From positions 620,001-684,000 of the forward strand of contig JBKBHA010000001.1 of the NCBI GenBank assembly GCA_046297935.1: DNA of 64,000 nt. Reading direction: 5' to 3'. The notes beneath the pieces are model-generated. The model did no database searches. It was not told where the DNA came from and saw nothing but the letters and a program-made list of their open reading frames with translations. This document shows, one piece after another, positions 9,311-17,159 of the stretch (its first letter is position 1; each line of letters begins with the position of its first letter). A program made the translations under genes and the position numbers. This DNA comes from CAYMZZ01 sp046297935 (GTDB lineage: Bacteria > Bacteroidota > Bacteroidia > Chitinophagales > Chitinophagaceae).

Positions 9311-9349
9311 TTCAAACTTCTTATTTTTACCGCCACAAAACCAAAGGCT

Positions 9350-10168
9350 ATGGCTAATCAATTACTGAAAGGAAAAAAAGGAATCATTTTCGGTGCACTT
9401 GATGAGAAGTCAATTGCATGGAAGACCGCATTGAAGTGCTATGAAGAAGGCGCGCAGATTGTATTGACAAACGCTCCTGTTGCCCTGCGCATGGGGGAGA
9501 TTAACAAGCTGGCTGCCGCCTGTGGCAATGCCCCCGTGATCGGCGCTGATGTGACTAATATGGATGATCTGAAGAAACTGTTTGAGGAATCGATGAACCA
9601 TTTTGGTGGCAAGATTGATTTTGTATTGCACTCTATCGGTATGAGCCTCAATGTTCGCAAGGGCAAACACTATACGGAATTGAACTATGAATGGAATGCC
9701 AAGACCCTCGATATATCAGCCATGAGTCTGCACAGGGTATTGCGCACGGCATGGGATATGGATGCCATCTCCGATTGGGGGAGCGTGGTGGCACTAACCT
9801 ATATTGCCGCACAACGTGTATTCCCTGATTACAACGAAATGGCCGATGCGAAAAGCTTGTTGGAAAGCGTTACCCGCAGCTTCGGGTATCATTATGGTGC
9901 GCGCAACAAAGTGCGTGTGAATACCATTTCGCAGTCACCCACCCGAACTACCGCCGGAAGCGGAGTAAAGGGTTTTGACGGATTCATTAACTATGCCGAA
10001 GCCATGAGTCCTTTGGGTAATGCTTCCGCTGAAGATTGTGCGAACTATTGTGTGATGATGTTTAGCGATTTGACCAGAATGGTAACCATGCAAAACCTGT
10101 TTCACGATGGAGGATTTAGTTTTACAGGTGTCACACAGGCCGTGATTGACAAAATGGCCACCGAATGA
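9350..10168 (+). CDS. fabI: Enoyl-[acyl-carrier-protein] reductase (NADH) FabI
   Basis: 272 codons. Reduces enoyl-ACP in each cycle of fatty-acid elongation. SDR-like Rossmann fold with N-terminal GIIFGALDEKSIAW (nucleotide binding) and the FabI-type active site Tyr-x6-Lys in PDYNEMADAK. The HSIG segment and the C-terminal DGGFSFTG loop fit the Bacteroidota FabI group. It has its own 39-bp upstream spacer and ends at a terminator shared with the convergent DUF2795 gene. Confidence 0.95.
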   Translation: MANQLLKGKKGIIFGALDEKSIAWKTALKCYEEGAQIVLTNAPVALRMGEINKLAAACGNAPVIGADVTNMDDLKKLFEESMNHFGGKIDFVLHSIGMSLNVRKGKHYTELNYEWNAKTLDISAMSLHRVLRTAWDMDAISDWGSVVALTYIAAQRVFPDYNEMADAKSLLESVTRSFGYHYGARNKVRVNTISQSPTRTTAGSGVKGFDGFINYAEAMSPLGNASAEDCANYCVMMFSDLTRMVTMQNLFHDGGFSFTGVTQAVIDKMATE

Positions 10169-10202
10169 TATACGTCCGCTAATAGGCCAACCATATATCT
10201 GG

Positions 10203-10246
10203 AAAAAATAAATCCCGGTTTCAAAGAAACCGGGATTTATTTTTTT
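10203..10246. terminator. Bidirectional terminator between fabI and the DUF2795 gene
   Basis: AAATCCCGGTTTC and GAAACCGGGATTT pair around an AAA loop, with A-runs on the left and T-runs on the right, so the hairpin can stop transcription from both sides. It lies between two convergent genes and touches the stop codon of the minus-strand one. Confidence 0.85.
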
Positions 10247-10466
10247 AGTATTCGTCTTCATTAAAAAGGAAGTCATCCTGAGTGGGGTAGTCTGGCCAGA
10301 TGTCTTCGATTGTTTCGTACACATCGCCTTCATCTTCCAGTTCCTGCAGGTTTTCAACCACCTCAATAGGTGCTCCTGAACGAATTGAGTAGTCGATCAA
10401 CTCATCCTTGGTGGCGGGCCAGGGAGCATCTTCCAGGTACGAAGCCAATTCTAAGGTCCAAAACAT
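10245..10466 (-). CDS. DUF2795-family small acidic protein
   Basis: 73 codons, very acidic, with the family pattern MFWTLELASYLEDAPWPATKD then ELIDYS...GAP.EVVENLQEL and a DIWPDYPT tail. This short protein is highly conserved in Bacteroidota and unassigned in function. It has a good promoter upstream (10533-10563) and a bidirectional terminator at its end, so it is a stand-alone transcription unit. Confidence 0.88.
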   Translation of the reverse strand: MFWTLELASYLEDAPWPATKDELIDYSIRSGAPIEVVENLQELEDEGDVYETIEDIWPDYPTQDDFLFNEDEY

Positions 10467-10532
10467 CTCTTCAGGGGTTTAAAGTTTTAGGAATCAGGTT
10501 AATTGTTTGGGTACATTTCCCCCAATTTTTCG

Positions 10533-10563
10533 CAAAAGTAATTTTATTAACGAATTTTCCAAA
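10533..10563 (-). promoter_or_regulatory. Bacteroidota-type promoter for the DUF2795 gene
   Basis: Read on the minus strand: TTTG at 10563-10560, 19 bp, then TACTTTTG at 10540-10533. This is a full match to TTTG-N19-21-TAnnTTTG. It predicts a leader of roughly 60 nt before the ATG at 10466. Confidence 0.65.
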
Positions 10564-10678
10564 TCCGGGGTTGCATACAGGTGTGGAAAGATTTCCTAAA
10601 ACCACTGTTGGCAGCCCTTAACCCGTTTTGTGGCCCAAACCCTTTTACGGATATTTGAGGCTTAAACCCGCTGGGCCA

Positions 10679-11344
10679 ATGATTAAGGGAACGAATATTC
10701 ATAAGCGATACGGATCGGTTGAAGTACTGAAAGGCGTTGATATAGAAGTAAAGAAAGGGGAGGTGGTAGCTATTGCAGGGCCTTCAGGATCAGGTAAAAG
10801 CACGCTGCTTCATATTCTGGGAACCCTTGACCAGGCCGATCAGGGTAGTGTGAATATGAACGAAATACTGATCAGTGCTTTAACCGGCAACGAACTCTCC
10901 GATTTCAGGAACCGCCATATTGGCTTTGTGTTTCAGTTTCACCATTTGCTCCCCGAGTTCAGCGCCCTTGAAAACATCTGCATCCCGGGTTGGCTGGCCA
11001 GGCGGCCCCGCCAACAGGTACGTGATAGGGCAATTGAACTTTTGAAGCTGATGGGCCTCGGGAACAGGGCGGAAAACAAGCCTAATCAACTCAGCGGTGG
11101 CGAGCAACAGCGGGTAGCAGTAGCTCGTGCCTTAATCAACCAGCCCGATATTGTTTTTGCCGACGAACCAACAGGAAATCTCGATACCGTACATGCCCGC
11201 GAACTTCATCAATTGTTCTTTGACTTGCGGCAACAATTCAATCAGACGTTTTTGATAGTGACGCATAATGAGGAGCTGGCGGGGCTTAGCGACAGAGTGC
11301 TGTATATGCGGGATGGGGTGATTGGGGGGAGTGGGGAGAGGTGA
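10679..11344 (+). CDS. lolD: LolD-like lipoprotein-export ABC ATPase
   Basis: 221 codons from ATG 10679 (MIKGTNIHKRYGS). The 17-codon upstream extension has no support. Walker A GPSGSGKST, signature LSGGEQQRVAVARAL, and Walker B DIVFADEPTGNLD mark an ABC ATPase of the LolD/MacB group; length and sequence suit LolD, which powers release of lipoproteins from the inner membrane. No LolC/E permease is adjacent, so the partner is elsewhere. The last codons (GG-SGER) and the stop lie inside a GGTGAGA repeat array, so the C-terminus may have been rewritten by the array. Confidence 0.85.
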   Translation: MIKGTNIHKRYGSVEVLKGVDIEVKKGEVVAIAGPSGSGKSTLLHILGTLDQADQGSVNMNEILISALTGNELSDFRNRHIGFVFQFHHLLPEFSALENICIPGWLARRPRQQVRDRAIELLKLMGLGNRAENKPNQLSGGEQQRVAVARALINQPDIVFADEPTGNLDTVHARELHQLFFDLRQQFNQTFLIVTHNEELAGLSDRVLYMRDGVIGGSGER

Positions 11345-11374
11345 GAGGTGAGAGGTGAGAGGTGAGAGGGGGAG
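11333..11374. repeat. Array A: heptamer repeats after the lolD stop
   Basis: Six 7-bp units in register: GGGGAGA, four GGTGAGA, then GGGGGAG. The lolD stop codon lies in the second unit. The units equal the outer units of the large array at 26878-27057. No mirrored arm is present in the remaining bases before the convergent cobalamin gene; 11375-11566 shows nothing else I can name. Confidence 0.9.
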
Positions 11375-11566
11375 GCTGGTCTTGCAGAAGCGGCGTGTGA
11401 GCGGTTAGAAATGATCTGTGCAATCTCCGCTCTCATCTGCGGGAACAAAACTGCTGAGCGGGCGAGAAATGAAACGCTTGTACAGTCTTTTCCATAAAAG
11501 AATCACATGTGTCTTATTAAGCCGGGTTCCAGCTGTGGTTCGGTGGGAGCGATGTTGTTAAACAAA

Positions 11567-12136
11567 CTACTTCACAGCCTTTCTGCCCAGCCAGGGAATT
11601 TCTTCTGCGCCTAGATGATGGGATACAAACCGGGCAAGTACAAACAGATAATCGCTCAGGCGGTTCAGATATTGCAAAATGAGCGGATCCACTTCAAGGC
11701 TTTCCATTTCAAGACGCACACAGCAACGTTCGGCCCGGCGGCAAACACATCGGGCAATATGCAGTTGGGAAACAGTGCTATGCCCCCCAGGCAGTACAAA
11801 ATTTTTCATCGCCGGTAACGATTCATTCATGCGATCCATTTCAGCTTCCAGAATGGCCACATCGTCGGACCGCAAATCGGGTATTCTGATTTTTGGCTCC
11901 TTAATCGGGTCGCAGGCCAATGACGAGCCAGTGGTAAAAAGCCGGTCCTGGACATCTTTTAGTATTTGCCGAACCTGCTCATCGGACAGTAGATCACGGC
12001 ATAAACCTATATGCGAGTTGAGCTCATCAACCGTGCCATAAGCTTCTATACGTAAATGGCTCTTGGAGACTTTGGTACCACCAATCAGGGATGTGGTGCC
12101 TTTATCGCCCGTGCGGGTATAGATCTTCATTGCCAT
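11567..12136 (-). CDS. Cob(I)alamin adenosyltransferase, PduO type
   Basis: 189 codons. Transfers adenosyl from ATP to cob(I)alamin to form coenzyme B12. The PduO-type ATP motif TRTGDKGTTSL (residues 5-17), the central YGTVDELNSHIG and the C-terminal CRRAER segment are all present. Start at 12136 (MAMKIYT) or the Met two codons later (12130). No other cobalamin genes are nearby, so it likely serves salvage of imported corrinoid for mutases. Confidence 0.93.
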   Translation of the reverse strand: MAMKIYTRTGDKGTTSLIGGTKVSKSHLRIEAYGTVDELNSHIGLCRDLLSDEQVRQILKDVQDRLFTTGSSLACDPIKEPKIRIPDLRSDDVAILEAEMDRMNESLPAMKNFVLPGGHSTVSQLHIARCVCRRAERCCVRLEMESLEVDPLILQYLNRLSDYLFVLARFVSHHLGAEEIPWLGRKAVK

Positions 12137-12251
12137 GTGGAGTGTTTTTGCCGTTTATCCGAACGACGGGACTGCAGGTTCGCAGTCGCTACTGTAACAA
12201 AATAATGAATATTTAGTTGCGCAAATTTGTCTGGAGGAATGCAAATCCGTT

Positions 12252-12962
12252 TTATACCGTAAGGGGCATCCTGGCCGGATCGTTTCGCTTGTCGCTTTCA
12301 ATAATACCATCACGCAGGCGAATAACACGGCGTGTGTGTCGGGCTATATCTTCTTCGTGCGTTACAATCATCACCGTATTTCCCCGTGTATGTATGGACT
12401 CAAAAATGTCCATGATCTCGTACGAAGTCTTTGTGTCAAGGTTACCCGTAGGTTCATCGGCAAGAATCAGAGACGGATCGTTAACCAGGGCACGGGCAAT
12501 GGCTACCCGCTGCGACTGACCGCCACTCAGTTCATTTGGTTTGTGGTGAGAACGATCGGTGAGATTGACCAGATCAAGCATGGCCATTGCTTTTTCGTTA
12601 CGCTGTTTGCGTGTCATCCCCGCATACACCAGCGGCAGGGCCACATTCTCCAATGCCGTCAACCGCGGCAGTAGGTTAAATTGTTGAAATACGAAGCCAA
12701 TTTCCTTGTTGCGTACATCGGCCAGATCATTATCGACCATCAAACTGACATCTTTTCCATTGAGAATGTACCGGCCTTTGCTGGGCGTATCCAGACAGCC
12801 AAGTATGTTCATAAGGGTACTCTTTCCCGAGCCTGAAGGGCCCATTAGCGCCACGTAATCGTTTTTAAAAATATCGAGCGTTATACCCTTCAACACTTCC
12901 AGCGCGTGTCGGCCGATATAGTAACTTTTACGTATGTCTGTTATCTGTATGATGGGATCCAT
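12252..12962 (-). CDS. MacB-type ABC transporter ATP-binding protein
   Basis: 236 codons. Walker A GPSGSGKST, Q-loop VFQQFNLLPRLTALENV, signature LSGGQSQRVAIARAL and Walker B LILADEPTGNLD place it in the MacB/LolD-type mechanotransmission group. These ATPases usually pair with a FtsX-like permease, which is not in the window. It sits 17 bp downstream of gatC on the same strand, a likely shared transcript without obvious functional relation. Confidence 0.9.
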   Translation of the reverse strand: MDPIIQITDIRKSYYIGRHALEVLKGITLDIFKNDYVALMGPSGSGKSTLMNILGCLDTPSKGRYILNGKDVSLMVDNDLADVRNKEIGFVFQQFNLLPRLTALENVALPLVYAGMTRKQRNEKAMAMLDLVNLTDRSHHKPNELSGGQSQRVAIARALVNDPSLILADEPTGNLDTKTSYEIMDIFESIHTRGNTVMIVTHEEDIARHTRRVIRLRDGIIESDKRNDPARMPLTV

Positions 12963-12979
12963 GGCAAAAATTGGTAAAG

Positions 12980-13270
12980 TTATTTACGGATCACTTTGGG
13001 TACCCGAAAGTAGCTGCCGTCGTTGTCGGGCGCATTGCGCAGCGCAGCCTCCCTGCTGATGCTGCCCTGCACCTTATCATCCCGCAGCACATTGCTGCTT
13101 TCACTCATATGCATCAGGGGTTCCACCCCGTCGAGGTCCAGTTCGTTGAGCTTTTCTACAAACTGGATCATTTTTTCAAGATCTGCGCTAATCATCGACT
13201 TTTCAGCCGCATCAAAACGCAATCGAGCCAGATGGGCCAGTTTATCGATCAGTTGTTCAGTGACCTGCAT
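12980..13270 (-). CDS. gatC: Asp-tRNA(Asn)/Glu-tRNA(Gln) amidotransferase subunit C
   Basis: 96 codons from ATG 13270 (MQVTEQLIDKLAHLARL). The frame continues upstream for 33 codons only because the adjoining repeat array has no stops in that frame; those residues are not GatC-like. The family pattern HLARL..., MI.FVEKLNELDLDGVEPLMH and the C-terminal NAPDNDGSYFRVPKVI are clear. GatC stabilises the GatAB amidotransferase that makes Gln-tRNA and/or Asn-tRNA by transamidation. gatA and gatB are not nearby. Confidence 0.92.
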   Translation of the reverse strand: MQVTEQLIDKLAHLARLRFDAAEKSMISADLEKMIQFVEKLNELDLDGVEPLMHMSESSNVLRDDKVQGSISREAALRNAPDNDGSYFRVPKVIRK

Positions 13271-13288
13271 GCTGCAAGGTAACCAGAA

Positions 13289-13373
13289 AAATGTGCAAAT
13301 GTGAAAATGTGCAAATGTGAAAATGTTCAATTTGCACATTTTCACATTTGCACATTTCCACATTTTCACATTT
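13289..13373. repeat. Array B: mirrored octamer arrays between gatC and trpS
   Basis: Left arm: five octamers AAATGTG(C/A) at 13289-13328. Right arm: five octamers (G/T/C)CACATTT at 13334-13373. A 5-bp centre AATTT separates them. The arms are reverse complements with few mismatches, so DNA or RNA could form a hairpin with about 40-bp arms. The array lies between divergent start regions and stops 3 bp short of the trpS -7 element. Confidence 0.93.
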
Positions 13374-13376
13374 GCT

Positions 13377-13384
13377 TAGTTTTG
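13377..13384 (+). promoter_or_regulatory. -7 promoter element for trpS
   Basis: TAGTTTTG matches TAnnTTTG and lies 37 bp before the trpS ATG. No TTTG is found at the ideal spacing; the region where the -33 box should lie is inside the octamer array. A small GCCGG/CCGGC hairpin follows at about 13392-13412. Confidence 0.45.
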
Positions 13385-13421
13385 CCGCCCTGCCGGCTCT
13401 TAAAAACCGGCAAACCCTGAA

Positions 13422-14435
13422 ATGGCTCCAAAGAAAGAAATAGTAATGAGCGGTATCCGGCCGACCGGGTTCCTGCATCTGGGTAATTATTTCGGTGCCC
13501 TGCGTAATTATGTTCGTATGCAGGAACAGTTTCAATGCTATTTCATGGTGGCGGATTGGCACTCGCTGACGACCCATCCAGATACGAAGGAATTGGGAAA
13601 CAGTGTAAAGCGTGTACTCGCAGAGCACATTGCAGCCGGCCTGGATCCGGAAAAGGTTTGCTTGTATTTTCAGAGTGCCATCCCGGAGATTGCTGAGCTG
13701 TATTTGATGCTTAACATGCTGTCTTATAAGGGTGAACTGGAAAAAACCCCTACGTTCAAAGACAAAGTTCGCCTTCAGCCCGACAACGTAAATACGGGAT
13801 TGTTGACCTATCCTGTGCTGCAGGCAGCAGATATTCTGATTCATCGGGCACTGTACGTACCCGTAGGCAAAGACCAGGAACAACACCTGGAAATGGCCCG
13901 CAATTTTGCCCAGCGCTTCAATTTCCGATACGGTCAAACATTTCCCGAGCCTTTGGCATACAATTTTGGTGAAAACCTGGTGAAGATCGGAAGCCTCGAC
14001 GGAAACGGAAAAATGAGCAAGAGCGAAAATCATTTGGCTACGCTTTATTTGTCAGACAGCGATGAGCAGATTCTGGAGAAAATAAAAAAGGCCAAGACGG
14101 ATTCCGGTCCAACAGAGAAAAACAGTGAGATGCCCGATTTTATTGCCAACCTTTTTCAGCTGATGTTATTGTCGGGTAACGAGGCGGGCTACCAGCAATT
14201 TCTGGCAGATTACAATAATTGTCAGATCCGATATGGCGATTTCAAGAAGCAATTGGGCCAGGATATGGTGGCTTTTATAGCCCCGATCCGCGAAAAAGCC
14301 AATACCATTCTGCAGGATGAGGACTACCTGCAGGATATAGCTTCAACAGGCGCACGCAAGGCCCGGGAAAGCGCTGCTGCCACCATAGAAATAGTAAGAG
14401 AAAGTATGGGTTTGCTCTATTTTAAGAAGCCCTGA
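13422..14435 (+). CDS. trpS: Tryptophanyl-tRNA synthetase
   Basis: 337 codons, matching the compact bacterial enzyme (about 334). Class I signatures: HLGN at residues 19-22 (HIGH motif) and GKMSKSEN (KMSKS), with DQEQHLEMAR and the TDSGPTEK segment typical of TrpRS. It charges tRNA-Trp in the cytoplasm. Divergent from gatC, with array B in between. Confidence 0.96.
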   Translation: MAPKKEIVMSGIRPTGFLHLGNYFGALRNYVRMQEQFQCYFMVADWHSLTTHPDTKELGNSVKRVLAEHIAAGLDPEKVCLYFQSAIPEIAELYLMLNMLSYKGELEKTPTFKDKVRLQPDNVNTGLLTYPVLQAADILIHRALYVPVGKDQEQHLEMARNFAQRFNFRYGQTFPEPLAYNFGENLVKIGSLDGNGKMSKSENHLATLYLSDSDEQILEKIKKAKTDSGPTEKNSEMPDFIANLFQLMLLSGNEAGYQQFLADYNNCQIRYGDFKKQLGQDMVAFIAPIREKANTILQDEDYLQDIASTGARKARESAAATIEIVRESMGLLYFKKP

Positions 14436-14526
14436 AGAAAGCGGTCAAATTGATGGCCGGACTATGAAACTTTGTTTATATTCATTTTTTTAAAAGCAAA
14501 CCACCTGCCCTGCAGATTTTTTTCTT

Positions 14527-15162
14527 ATGGCCAAAAGTAAGAAACCAAAACATATTGCTGTAGCCGGCAACATAGGCGCCGGTAAAACCACTCTAACGGA
14601 GCTGCTTAGTAAGCATTACAAATGGATTCCCAACTTTGAGGATGTGGATCACAATCCTTACCTGATGGATTTTTATGAAGACATGCCCCGGTGGAGTTTT
14701 AATCTGCAGATATATTTTCTGAACAGCCGCCTTCAGCAGCTGGTGGAAATTCAGAAGGGCACCGAAACCGTTATACAGGATCGCACGATTTACGAAGATG
14801 CCAATATTTTTGCGCCAAACCTGCATGAGATGGGTTTGATGAGCAAACGCGATTTTGATAACTACTATCATTTCTTTCAAACGCTCAAGTCGCTGGTGCA
14901 GCCGCCCGACCTGCTGATTTATCTGAATGCCTCTGTTCCCACCCTGGTAGGCCAGATACAGAAGCGCGGACGCGAGTACGAGGAAAATATCCGGCTCGAC
15001 TATCTGAAGCGGCTCAACGAGTTTTATAATAAATGGATCGATGCTTACAAGGAGGGGCCGCTGCTGGTTATTGATGTCGACAAAAACAAGTTCGCCGAAA
15101 AAGAAGAAGACCTTGGCGAAATCATCAGCAAGGTAGACGGGCAATTGTATGGCCTGTTCTGA
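14527..15162 (+). CDS. Deoxynucleoside kinase (dGK/dAK type)
   Basis: 211 codons. P-loop GNIGAGKTTL at residues 14-23, substrate-site segment DMPRWSFNLQIYFLNSRL, the DRTIYED motif, and a basic LID with RGREYEENIRLDYL. The family phosphorylates deoxyadenosine, deoxyguanosine or other deoxynucleosides for salvage. Substrate preference cannot be settled by eye. Starts 91 bp after trpS. Confidence 0.93.
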   Translation: MAKSKKPKHIAVAGNIGAGKTTLTELLSKHYKWIPNFEDVDHNPYLMDFYEDMPRWSFNLQIYFLNSRLQQLVEIQKGTETVIQDRTIYEDANIFAPNLHEMGLMSKRDFDNYYHFFQTLKSLVQPPDLLIYLNASVPTLVGQIQKRGREYEENIRLDYLKRLNEFYNKWIDAYKEGPLLVIDVDKNKFAEKEEDLGEIISKVDGQLYGLF

Positions 15163-15191
15163 TCGGGTGGTCTGACTCGGTGAGAGCCGGC

Positions 15192-15222
15192 AAAAAAAAC
15201 CCGACCTGCAACGCAGGCCGGG
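15192..15222 (-). terminator. Rho-independent terminator of pckA
   Basis: On the minus strand a GC-rich hairpin (CCCGGCCTGC / GCAGGTCGGG, loop of three bases, one mismatch) is followed by eight T residues. It starts 31 bp beyond the pckA stop at 15253. Confidence 0.85.
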
Positions 15223-15252
15223 CTCATAGCAGGCAACCGTCCATGTAACGAT

Positions 15253-16857
15253 TTATATTTTCGGTGCAGCGGCGAGTATATCGGCGCTCACGCCCGATGC
15301 ATATTTTTCAAAATTCTTTACAAACAGGCCAGCCAGGTAAGCTGCCTTTTCATCATAGGCAACCGGATCGGGCCAGGTGCTGCGCGGGTCAAGTATTTCA
15401 GTTGGTACGCCCGGACATTCGGCGGGTATGGCCATTCCAAAAATCGGATGCTGGTGAAAGGAAACCTTTTCCAGTTTCCCCTCCAGGGCGGCCGTGATCA
15501 TGGCCCTGGTGTATTTCAGCTTCATCCTGGATCCGGTGCCATAGGCACCACCTGTCCAACCCGTATTGACCATCCACACATTTACGTTGTTTTCCTGCAT
15601 CTTACGGCCAAGCATTTCTGCATAGCGGCCGGGATGTAGCGGCAGAAATGGCGCTCCAAAACAGGCGCTGAAAGTTGGTTTAGGCTCGGTAACGCCTGCT
15701 TCTGTACCGGCAACTTTAGCCGTGTATCCAGATATGAATTGGTACATGGCCTGTCCGGGGTTTAATCGGGCAATTGGAGGCAGTACGCCAAAGGCGTCGC
15801 ATGTCAGGAAGAATATATTCCGAGGCAAAGCTCCTACCGATGGCTCAGCAGCATTACTTATAAAATTCAGGGGATAGGAAACTCGTGTGTTTTCTGTTAT
15901 GCTGCCATCGTCGAAATTGATCTGCCTGGTACCGGGGTAAAAACGTACGTTTTCTACCAGTGCTCCCGGACGTATGGCACGAAAAATTTCAGGCTCTTTT
16001 TCCTCTGTTAAATTGATGGTTTTGGCATAGCAGCCACCTTCGAAATTAAAAATATTGTCGTTGGTCCAGCCGTGTTCATCGTCGCCGATCAGTTCGCGAT
16101 TAGGGTCGGCGCTCAGTGTTGTTTTTCCTGTTCCGCTCAGTCCAAAAAATATAGCCGTGTCACCCTCGGGTCCACGGTTGGCGCTACAATGCATACTCAA
16201 CACATTCCGTTGCTCAGGCAATACATAATTCAAAATCGTGAAAATGCCTTTTTTTATTTCACCAGTATAACCGGAGCCGGCAATCAGGATCATTTTCTTT
16301 TCAAACGATACAATGGCAGCATTGTGCTGACGAGTACCGCATTCCGCCGGGTCAAGCAGCAAGCCAGGTGCCGATATGATATGCCATTCGGCACTAAAGT
16401 CATCGAGCTCTTCCTCCGCAGGACGCAGGAACATGTTATAGGCAAACAGGTTGTTCCAGGGCTTTTCGTTCACTACCCGAATATTCATGCGGTAACGGGG
16501 ATCGGCACAGGCATAACAATCACGCACCCACATTTCGGGTAGCTGATTGAGGTAATTCATGATTTTGTTGTAAACGATATCAAAGTATTTCGATTCAATT
16601 GGAATATTAAAATCGTTCCAATGTACCGTGTCGGCGGTAATTGCATCCTTAACGATAAACTTATCTTTGGGTGAGCGGCCGGTGAATTCGCCCGTGTTAA
16701 TCACCAATGCTCCGGTATCGTTCAATTCGCCATCGCCAATGCGAAGCGTATCCTGAACCAGCTCTTCCGGTGAAAGTTGGTAACGAACTTTGTCGAGCCG
16801 ATTGATTCCCAGGGTTGACAATTGAACAGGGGGTACGGCCGTTACTGAAATTGACAT
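15253..16857 (-). CDS. pckA: Phosphoenolpyruvate carboxykinase (ATP)
   Basis: 534 codons, the usual length. Interconverts oxaloacetate and PEP with ATP, the key gluconeogenic step. The kinase-1a P-loop GLSGTGKTTLSADP is followed by the PCK-specific LIGDDEHGW and by AKVAGTEAGVTEP and NTGWTGGAYG. Own promoter (16884-16916) and terminator (15192-15222), so a single-gene unit divergent from pepP. Confidence 0.97.
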   Translation of the reverse strand: MSISVTAVPPVQLSTLGINRLDKVRYQLSPEELVQDTLRIGDGELNDTGALVINTGEFTGRSPKDKFIVKDAITADTVHWNDFNIPIESKYFDIVYNKIMNYLNQLPEMWVRDCYACADPRYRMNIRVVNEKPWNNLFAYNMFLRPAEEELDDFSAEWHIISAPGLLLDPAECGTRQHNAAIVSFEKKMILIAGSGYTGEIKKGIFTILNYVLPEQRNVLSMHCSANRGPEGDTAIFFGLSGTGKTTLSADPNRELIGDDEHGWTNDNIFNFEGGCYAKTINLTEEKEPEIFRAIRPGALVENVRFYPGTRQINFDDGSITENTRVSYPLNFISNAAEPSVGALPRNIFFLTCDAFGVLPPIARLNPGQAMYQFISGYTAKVAGTEAGVTEPKPTFSACFGAPFLPLHPGRYAEMLGRKMQENNVNVWMVNTGWTGGAYGTGSRMKLKYTRAMITAALEGKLEKVSFHQHPIFGMAIPAECPGVPTEILDPRSTWPDPVAYDEKAAYLAGLFVKNFEKYASGVSADILAAAPKI

Positions 16858-16883
16858 ATTGACAAGCTATTTATGTGAAGAGA

Positions 16884-16916
16884 CAAAGGTAAAACACAAA
16901 ATCCGGCAAATACAAA
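16884..16916 (-). promoter_or_regulatory. Promoter of pckA
   Basis: Minus strand: TTTG at 16916-16913, 21 bp, TACCTTTG at 16891-16884. A full match to the Bacteroidota consensus. The predicted start of transcription is about 20-25 nt upstream of the pckA ATG at 16857. Confidence 0.65.
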
Positions 16917-17108
16917 CGAGTGTTAGTGATACACATTAGAGCCCGACTTGCGGAATTGCATTTTCGCTGGTAGATTTTCTAAAAATCAGCTAGAAATTAG
17001 AAGTTTTCTATGTGCTCAGGCTATCATGTTTTATATTTTCTAATTCGGCCGCTTTCTACGAATTTTATTGGGCCTAAGCTTCCCGACAGCTACACAATCT
17101 CTGAATTA

Positions 17109-17137
17109 TTGGTACCATTGCACTGCCATTAGATTTG
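17109..17137 (+). promoter_or_regulatory. Promoter of pepP
   Basis: TTG at 17109-17111, 18 bp, TAGATTTG at 17130-17137. This matches the Bacteroidota -33/-7 pattern and leaves a short leader before the ATG at 17160. Confidence 0.6.
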
Positions 17138-17159
17138 CAGCATACTTAACTTGTTTTAC

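Larger units (their letters stand above)
16858..17159. other. Divergent intergenic region between pckA and pepP
   Basis: About 300 bp of A/T-rich sequence with a promoter at each end (16884-16916 minus, 17109-17137 plus). A short inverted stretch CTAAAAATCAGCTAGAAATTAG lies near the middle. No gene, RNA or repeat array is visible in the rest. Confidence 0.6.

Noticed and set aside
13257..14033. Minus-strand open frame of 258 codons opposite trpS
   Set aside because: Its C-terminal part is the translated repeat array B and the rest is antisense to trpS.
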